The notes under the pieces: model-generated | The model's database searches: none | What the model was told of the DNA's origin: nothing | What the model saw: only the letters and a program-made list of their open reading frames with translations | Shown here: piece by piece, positions 39,783 to 44,198 of the stretch | How positions within the stretch are numbered: position 1 is the first letter of the stretch | How the letters are laid out: the number at the start of each line of letters is the position of its first letter | Source of the DNA: a virus | Virus record (IMG/VR): IMGVR_UViG_3300035698_001279 | Span: 1 to 44,198 of that record | Strand: one strand, 5' to 3' | DNA: 44,198 nt | Made by a program: the position numbers and the translations under genes

Positions 39783-40079
39783 ATGACGATTCAAGAATTT
39801 GCAAAAGTGGTCGAAACTCAACAACTCGCAAGGATGAAAGCTGACGGCCTTGATTGCGAAGCAAACATATTGCAATGCAAAACGACCGTCAAAGTAGGCC
39901 GGAAATACACTAAGATTGACCTTGGAACGTGCGGTCATTTGATGGTTGACGCTGATGGCAATATCTTCGGAATAAAGGCTTACGGAGTCATTCACAAAGG
40001 CCACCAATACGGAACGCTTGAAACGGTCGACGAATGGAACTGGAGCAATTACTCAGTCCAGAAAAAGAGGACGATATGA
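39783..40079 (+). CDS. Early protein, unknown
   Basis: 98 residues with GAAAGGGGC upstream. Pattern IQEFAKVVETQQLARMKADG, then VKVGRKYTKIDLGTCGHLMV and GNIFGIKAYGVIHKGHQYGT, similar to small proteins I have seen in other phages near recombination genes but without function. Stop overlaps the next start (ATGA). Confidence 0.55.
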   Translation: MTIQEFAKVVETQQLARMKADGLDCEANILQCKTTVKVGRKYTKIDLGTCGHLMVDADGNIFGIKAYGVIHKGHQYGTLETVDEWNWSNYSVQKKRTI

Positions 40080-40330
40080 ATATAGCTAAAATCGAGTACG
40101 AAGGAACTACGATAGGTGACAAAATAGAGGCTATTGCTAACAACTTGCTTAAAAGCCAAGTCGGGTTTTTCATGGTCGAACAAATCTTAAAAAAAATGAC
40201 CGAAAGCACGGGCAGTTTGGTCTATCTCAATAGACTTGGGGTCAATACGTTGATAAGCGAAACGGACGGCTACAAGAAACATTCGGCCAAGTGGGATGAA
40301 GCGATAGCAAACATGAAAAAGGATGGCTAA
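40076..40330 (+). CDS. Early protein, unknown
   Basis: 84 residues from ATG 40076 (AAGAGGACG upstream), ATGA overlap with the gene before. Mainly helical (DKIEAIANNLLKSQVGFFMV, EQILKKMTESTG) with no recognised motif. Confidence 0.5.
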   Translation: MNIAKIEYEGTTIGDKIEAIANNLLKSQVGFFMVEQILKKMTESTGSLVYLNRLGVNTLISETDGYKKHSAKWDEAIANMKKDG

Positions 40331-40331
40331 T

Positions 40332-40499
40332 ATGAAGTTAGAAACTAAAGCTGATTGGCAAACGAAGGCTAGGGGAACGAATCAGGACGAATACGACATC
40401 TACAAACGCTGCGCCAATGATGGCAAAGGCGGTGACATAACAAACGACGGGAAACCGCTTAAAACCTTTAACGAGTGGCTTGGCGGGGGTGACGAATGA
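40332..40499 (+). CDS. Short early protein, unknown
   Basis: 55 residues, too short for most gene finders. AAGGA lies about 10 bases before ATG 40332; the stop overlaps the next start as ATGA. Contains DWQTKARGTNQDEYDIYKRC and the end KPLKTFNEWLGGGDE, hydrophilic. It fills an otherwise empty gap between two coupled genes, which supports it being real. Confidence 0.55.
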   Translation: MKLETKADWQTKARGTNQDEYDIYKRCANDGKGGDITNDGKPLKTFNEWLGGGDE

Positions 40500-40777
40500 A
40501 ATATCTACACAAAATAGTAGTCATAGAAACTTATGAAATAGAAGGCCCCGAAGGTTTGGGAATGAGCGAAGTCTATGAAAGATACGTTGACAATACTGTT
40601 GATGGTTTACCAGAACCTTGCGAAATTGAAGAAATCGACATTTCCGTTGAACTTCTACTTGCCGCGCCTGACATCCTAGAAGCTATTGAAAATCTTGAAA
40701 ATGACGACAATTCAATCCCTGCCCACGCGTGGAGCAAAATAACTAAAGCAATAAATAAAGCTAGGGGGATGAAATGA
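40496..40777 (+). CDS. Phage small protein of a common unknown family
   Basis: 93 residues. The C-terminal part (LLLAAPDILEAIENLE, then IPAHAWSKITKAINKARG) is a motif common in phage hypothetical proteins of unknown role. It starts with ATGA overlap and ends by overlapping the next ATG. Confidence 0.6.
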   Translation: MKYLHKIVVIETYEIEGPEGLGMSEVYERYVDNTVDGLPEPCEIEEIDISVELLLAAPDILEAIENLENDDNSIPAHAWSKITKAINKARGMK

Positions 40778-41082
40778 ACGAGCAAAAAATGACAGCTATC
40801 ACGATTCTTGAACAGCTTGGGGGCAATAAATTTGTCGCTATGACAGGCGCTAACAACTTCGTCTATGACAAACACGGGACTATATTGTTTTCATTTAAGG
40901 GGTCTAAGGTATTTAACAAGCTGAAAATCCGGCTCAACTCAATGGACACCTACGACATGACCTTTTTCAAGTTGGGCCGCGCACCGAATTTCAAGCTGAC
41001 AAACAAGGAAATCAACGGGGTCTATTACGACCAACTGCAAGGGGTTTTCACGGCTGAAACAGGACTAAATTGCTGCCTATAA
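40774..41082 (+). CDS. Phage small protein of a common unknown family
   Basis: 102 residues with AGGGGG upstream. ITILEQLGGNKFVAMTGANN, LKIRLNSMDTYDMTFFKLGR and INGVYYDQLQGVFTAETGL form a pattern repeatedly seen in phage genomes, of unknown function. It ends shortly before early promoter 3. Confidence 0.65.
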   Translation: MNEQKMTAITILEQLGGNKFVAMTGANNFVYDKHGTILFSFKGSKVFNKLKIRLNSMDTYDMTFFKLGRAPNFKLTNKEINGVYYDQLQGVFTAETGLNCCL

Positions 41083-41086
41083 CGTG

Positions 41087-41122
41087 AAATATATTTGACA
41101 AACATAATCAACCTGATAGGGT
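41087..41122 (+). promoter_or_regulatory. Early promoter 3
   Basis: AAATATAT, TTGACA (41095-41100), a 16-bp spacer and TAGGGT (41117-41122). The -35 and the upstream tract equal early promoter 2, but the -10 is weak. It lies just before the XRE regulator gene (ATG 41129), so the leader would be very short or absent. Confidence 0.5.
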
Positions 41123-41128
41123 GGTGCT

Positions 41129-41374
41129 ATGAAAAAATTTAACGGAGTAAAATTGAAAAATGCTAGGGAATCTGTGGGGTTAAGTGGCCCTGCATTAGCT
41201 GAACGAATGACGAAATATTTTCCTACAATCAGCCGGTCAATTATAAACTATTGGGAGAATAGTGCGAAAGCTAACCCGACGGCAAATCACTTGTTTGCGC
41301 TGTCGTTTATTCTCAAAAGGAAAACAGACTATTTCTTCAACGGGGGGGTCAATGGAAAATCTACCGAATTATGA
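41129..41374 (+). CDS. XRE-family HTH regulator
   Basis: 81 residues. KLKNARESVGLSGPALAERM and ISRSIINYWENSAKANPTAN show a Cro/C1-type helix-turn-helix, ending in LFALSFILKRKTDYFFNGGV, the usual fifth helix. The whole protein is one DNA-binding domain, like Cro. It overlaps its successor gene by 23 bases. It may repress the early promoters; its operator is unknown. Confidence 0.8.
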   Translation: MKKFNGVKLKNARESVGLSGPALAERMTKYFPTISRSIINYWENSAKANPTANHLFALSFILKRKTDYFFNGGVNGKSTEL

Positions 41375-41681
41375 CCTATGGAAGTTGTCGGAGCCGGACG
41401 GGAATTTCTGGCTTGGGTCGTGTTATGACTGCGCTGATGATTTCGACGAAGGCCAACAGACCTACAAAATTTTCGATTCTGACACGAAAAAGGAAGAACT
41501 TATCTGTGAGGACTGTTTGAAAATAAGACAGGATGAGGCTTTAATTGAAGTTTGCCAAGACGTTTCTGACAGTCTGGACGACCTATACAAACATGAGCCG
41601 GAAATCGCCGGAACGCACTTCGGCGCAGCGCTATCTGAACGCATGAAGAACGCAATCAAAACTACCAAGGGGGGAATATGA
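41352..41681 (+). CDS. Putative zinc-binding early protein
   Basis: 109 residues from ATG 41352, behind seven G. Two Cys pairs (CYDC and CEDC, about 30 residues apart) suggest a zinc ribbon. The second half is acidic and helical (EVCQDVSDSLDDLYKHEPEI, AALSERMKNAIK). Not recognised. Confidence 0.6.
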   Translation: MENLPNYDLWKLSEPDGNFWLGSCYDCADDFDEGQQTYKIFDSDTKKEELICEDCLKIRQDEALIEVCQDVSDSLDDLYKHEPEIAGTHFGAALSERMKNAIKTTKGGI

Positions 41682-41986
41682 AAAAGGTTGAGGATGCTTA
41701 CATAGAGGACGAAGCAATATTCAAATCGAGAGAGGCAAGGACTGCTAAAGTTATGACGCGAATCACAGAAGCTAAGATAGTGGACGAACTGATGTATAGA
41801 AGCTACCGCGCCCAAAGGTTGCTTTACGACCTCACGGCTGAACGGTGCGCCAAGTTTTATGACGACGCAACGCTGTTTGAAATCCGCTTACAGGAAGAAC
41901 TCAATCCAAAAGCTAGGGAAAACGAAATCAATAAAGGCCGGATGTATAGGGGAAAGTCCGACCTTAATAATCAGCCTTTAAACTAG
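41678..41986 (+). CDS. Early protein, unknown
   Basis: 102 residues, ATGA overlap with the gene before and an AAGGGGGG site. Highly charged helical protein (KSREARTAKVMTRITEAKIV, RLLYDLTAERCAKFYDDATL). Not recognised. Precedes the ERF gene. Confidence 0.5.
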   Translation: MKKVEDAYIEDEAIFKSREARTAKVMTRITEAKIVDELMYRSYRAQRLLYDLTAERCAKFYDDATLFEIRLQEELNPKARENEINKGRMYRGKSDLNNQPLN

Positions 41987-41999
41987 GCGAAAGGGGTAT

Positions 42000-42641
42000 A
42001 TGATGCAAAGTCCAGAAATAAATGAACTGACGGCTGCTCTAATCAAGGTGCAGTCGAATCTTAAACCGGCGAAATTCAACGCTACAAACAAGCATTTTAA
42101 ATATAGATATGCTGACCTAAATAGTGTTTGGGACTCATGCCGGAAACTGTTAGCTGACAACGGGTTCGCTATCATTCAAACGATGAGCCATGACGACACA
42201 ACCTCGCCTATTATCAAGACGATTCTGGCTCACACTTCCGGCCAATGGGTAGATGGGTCGCTTAAAATGCAACCGACTAAGGACGACCCGCAAGGGGTTT
42301 GCTCTGCAATAACTTACGCAAGAAGATATGGGCTGTCTGCCATGCTTGGTATAGTTTCTGATGAGGACGACGATGGGAACGGCGCTGTTAGTCCGGCGTC
42401 GCACAAAGACCCGCAAAACTCTTATGAGCCTTCCAAGAAGGGGTCGCTATTGATAAGTAATGCACAGGCTAAACGGCTTTACGCCATAAGCAAGTCGGTT
42501 GGTATTCCTTCGGGCCTCGTCACGGAGTATATGCTCGAACATTTCGGGATTACGAAATCAGAAGAAATCAAAAAAGCTGAATATGAGCAAATTTGTAATT
42601 GGGTCAACAGCTACATAAAGCCCGAACAGGGGGCCGAATGA
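42000..42641 (+). CDS. erf: ERF-family single-strand annealing protein
   Basis: 213 residues. The N-terminal ERF domain is clear: INELTAALIKVQSNLKPAKF, HFKYRYADLNSVWDSCRKLL, NGFAIIQTMSH, TSGQWVDGSLKM and QGVCSAITYARRYGLSAMLG. The C-terminal 70 residues are helical (NAQAKRLYAISKSVGIPSGL). ERF anneals complementary single strands in phage recombination and genome circularisation. Neighbouring genes likely belong to the same recombination set. Confidence 0.88.
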   Translation: MMQSPEINELTAALIKVQSNLKPAKFNATNKHFKYRYADLNSVWDSCRKLLADNGFAIIQTMSHDDTTSPIIKTILAHTSGQWVDGSLKMQPTKDDPQGVCSAITYARRYGLSAMLGIVSDEDDDGNGAVSPASHKDPQNSYEPSKKGSLLISNAQAKRLYAISKSVGIPSGLVTEYMLEHFGITKSEEIKKAEYEQICNWVNSYIKPEQGAE

Positions 42642-42865
42642 GTCTATTCGAGATAATCGCGGAAGAAATTGAAACCGACGATGTCAGCTACGAAAAGAAA
42701 AGCGCACAGATTATAGCCTTGTGGCATTGCGCTAATCAAGAACGACGGGAGGTCATGGACTCGCTAATGATGAGTCTATGCGGTTGGAGTCTTACAACTT
42801 TAATAAAGAACTATAACGAAGAAACGGGGGGGCCTGATGGAAGTAATAGACAAAAAAACGGGTGA
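42638..42865 (+). CDS. Small protein in recombination cluster
   Basis: 75 residues from ATG 42638 (GGGGGCCGA upstream, ATGA overlap with erf). Helical (LFEIIAEEIETDDVSYEKKS, QIIALWHCANQERREVMDSL). Not recognised. The next gene starts inside it. Confidence 0.55.
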   Translation: MSLFEIIAEEIETDDVSYEKKSAQIIALWHCANQERREVMDSLMMSLCGWSLTTLIKNYNEETGGPDGSNRQKNG

Positions 42866-43289
42866 AATTCTTGACATCGAGCAGAGCGAAGTTGATGGGC
42901 TTATAGACGAACTGTTTAAAATAAAGGAAATGGAATCGCAAATCAAAGACGCTAGATTCTCAATCGAGGCTCAACTTGCTATGATGGCCGATTCAATCGA
43001 AAGCGATTCAAAGACCAAAAGAATAGCCGGAAGCAATCACGCTATCAAAGTGACGTTCAAGGAAAACGTAAGATGGGATTCTAACGCATTAAACAACGTC
43101 AAAGACGAGGTCGGGGAGGCAACTTTCTTTAAATACTTCCGCATTGATAAGTATAAACCCAATGCAAGGGAAATGAAGAAACTGATTTCGACCTTCGGGA
43201 ACGACGACCTTTGCAAGTTGTTCAATACTGCGCGCGAAACGTCACAGGGGCGGCCCTACATAGAATTTGAGGACAAGGCTAATGGATAA
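42837..43289 (+). CDS. Recombination-cluster protein, unknown
   Basis: 150 residues with seven G upstream. The N-terminal helical part (VDGLIDELFKIKEMESQIKD) is followed by KTKRIAGSNHAIKVTFKENV and FFKYFRIDKYKPNAREMKKL, a pattern found in phage genes near erf or recT. It may assist an exonuclease or protect ends as Gam-like proteins do; not demonstrated. Confidence 0.6.
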   Translation: MEVIDKKTGEILDIEQSEVDGLIDELFKIKEMESQIKDARFSIEAQLAMMADSIESDSKTKRIAGSNHAIKVTFKENVRWDSNALNNVKDEVGEATFFKYFRIDKYKPNAREMKKLISTFGNDDLCKLFNTARETSQGRPYIEFEDKANG

Positions 43290-43647
43290 CGTCATAAAAA
43301 TAGGGGCCTTGTTTGACGGGTATTCTACAAGGGCCGACAAAAGCCTCAAGTTGGTGTTTACGCTCCAAGAAATAGACCCCGAAATGGCTGCCAATATGCT
43401 CCGGCTTCATCAGCAATTCGGATGGTTGATTTTCGCGCCGGAAAGTGCGAAAGAAGTGGTCATTCCAGATGAGCCGCCGAGAAACAATCAGGTTAAGAAG
43501 TCGGATTCTCAACGGCAACGCTCTTTATATTTCGTATGGTGGAAGAAACTGGGAGAGCCCTACGGTGATTTTGAAGAATGGAAAAGACGTAAAATGGAAG
43601 AAGTCAACAATGTTATCCGTCAAGGGATAGCTGAACTGGAAGATTAA
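43282..43647 (+). CDS. Recombination-cluster protein, unknown
   Basis: 121 residues from ATG 43282 (GAGG 9 bases upstream). The N-terminal 60 residues (IKIGALFDGYSTRADKSLKL, LQEIDPEMAANMLRLHQQFG) look like a small beta domain with a helix. The C-terminal half resembles a phage domain with WWKKLGEPYGDFEEWKRRKM. No known function. Confidence 0.6.
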   Translation: MDNVIKIGALFDGYSTRADKSLKLVFTLQEIDPEMAANMLRLHQQFGWLIFAPESAKEVVIPDEPPRNNQVKKSDSQRQRSLYFVWWKKLGEPYGDFEEWKRRKMEEVNNVIRQGIAELED

Positions 43648-43658
43648 AAGGGGACAAA

Positions 43659-43952
43659 ATGGACAGCAAAAAAATGAAGGACAGCTTTTTGATGGCAATG
43701 TCGTGCGCTTTTGGGTTTGCTAAGACGGGTTTCATGGTCGTGGCTGCTTGCTCTATGGTCTTTATGGTCTTTTTGAGTTTTCAAAGCTACTTAGGGTCGT
43801 TAAGTAACGTCCAAGCGTTGGTAACGCAGTCTCAAAAATGCGTCTCTGACTCAAGGGTACTCATCGGCCAAGTCAAGACGCTTGGGGAAGAACTCAATGC
43901 GTCTAAAAGCAAAGATGCTCAAGCTATTTATAAGAAGTTTTTCACAAAATAA
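43659..43952 (+). CDS. Small membrane protein
   Basis: 97 residues. One hydrophobic segment (about 24-43, GFMVVAACSMVFMVFLSFQS) with a short cytoplasmic N-terminus, then a helical C-terminal region (VLIGQVKTLGEELNASKSKD). Unknown function; early membrane proteins may exclude other phages. Confidence 0.55.
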   Translation: MDSKKMKDSFLMAMSCAFGFAKTGFMVVAACSMVFMVFLSFQSYLGSLSNVQALVTQSQKCVSDSRVLIGQVKTLGEELNASKSKDAQAIYKKFFTK

Positions 43953-43965
43953 TCATGGGGGGTCT

Positions 43966-44198
43966 ATGATACGCGACACAAGCAGACAGGCTTACAATAC
44001 TATCAAAAAATCGGGCTTAATGGGTGCTTTGCAGTTTAAGGTCTATGACTGTGTTTACAGTCATGGGCCTTTGACTCAAGGTGAGGCTTGGAAGTTACAT
44101 TTCAACGACCGCCAGAGGCACGACGTTTGCCCTAGATTCGCCGAACTCGAACATCTTGGGGTCATTAAGTGCGTCGGTGAAAGACCTTGCAGAATCAC
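43966..44198 (+). CDS. Winged-helix protein, truncated by the window end
   Basis: At least 77 residues from ATG 43966, behind six G. Sequence QFKVYDCVYSHGPLTQGEAW followed by RQRHDVCPRFAELEHLGVIK is the helix-turn-helix and wing of a small MarR-like phage regulator. The frame is open at the end. If the genome is circular, it would continue at position 1: with one extra base at the joint it would end at the TAA at 22-24. With a direct joint it would run to TGA at 65-67. Confidence 0.65.
   Translation, partial: MIRDTSRQAYNTIKKSGLMGALQFKVYDCVYSHGPLTQGEAWKLHFNDRQRHDVCPRFAELEHLGVIKCVGERPCRI

Overview
The window reads as an essentially complete genome of a tailed phage with a contractile tail (myovirus morphology). 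Every convincing gene lies on the + strand, genes are packed with ATGA or short overlaps, and a full set of packaging, head, sheath, tube, tape measure, baseplate, fibre and lysis genes is present in standard order. The structural families (DUF1073 portal, DUF2213 protease, DUF2184 capsid, DUF3383 sheath, DUF3277 tube, Gp138-type spike, baseplate plug) are those of small-genome myoviruses. A spanin-like pair, Sec signal peptides and sigma70-type promoters suggest a Gram-negative host, which cannot be named. I see no integrase, DNA polymerase, helicase, RNA polymerase or tRNA.

Layout. 1-1.5 kb: a replication initiator with an embedded HNH-like domain, carrying four 10-bp iterons and an inverted repeat inside its own gene (a lambda-like origin), then a helicase loader that presumably recruits host helicase. 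1.5-4.4 kb: small genes including a Gly/Lys-rich protein, a membrane protein, two PD-(D/E)XK-type nucleases and an HNH protein. 4.4-8.7 kb: a tightly coupled operon behind its own promoter, encoding two methyltransferases, a pyruvoyl-dependent arginine decarboxylase, a PP-loop PAPS-reductase-like protein and two ParB-like proteins (an IbrA/IbrB-like pair plus one). 8.7-18.6 kb: terminase, portal, head morphogenesis, protease-scaffold, cement, major capsid and neck genes. 18.6-29.2 kb: sheath, tube, frameshifted tail chaperone, tape measure, baseplate and first fibre. 29.2-36.7 kb: five fibre or adhesin-like genes, four of which encode Sec signal peptides. 36.7-38.3 kb: lysis genes and a strong terminator. 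38.3-38.8 kb: a non-coding region rich in inverted repeats. 38.8-44.2 kb: early genes from near-consensus promoters, including an ImmA/IrrE-like peptidase, an XRE regulator, an ERF annealing protein and, at the window end, a truncated winged-helix gene that probably joins the window start.

How it works together. Early promoters at 38.7, 39.4 and 41.1 kb appear to drive regulators and recombination or replication genes, running through the end into the initiator. The 4.4-8.7 kb operon probably handles DNA modification or protection and polyamine chemistry just before the packaging genes. Late genes continue uninterrupted to the terminator after the lysis cassette, except for a promoter and terminator pair at 12.9 kb.

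Most notable: the arginine decarboxylase in a DNA-modification-like operon; an apparent complete absence of GATC; iterons inside the initiator gene; a homologous domain inserted into both the capsid cement and tail sheath proteins; a carbohydrate-binding-like domain inserted into a baseplate protein; Sec signal peptides on consecutive fibre genes; a duplicated early promoter cassette; and poly-G ribosome binding sites.
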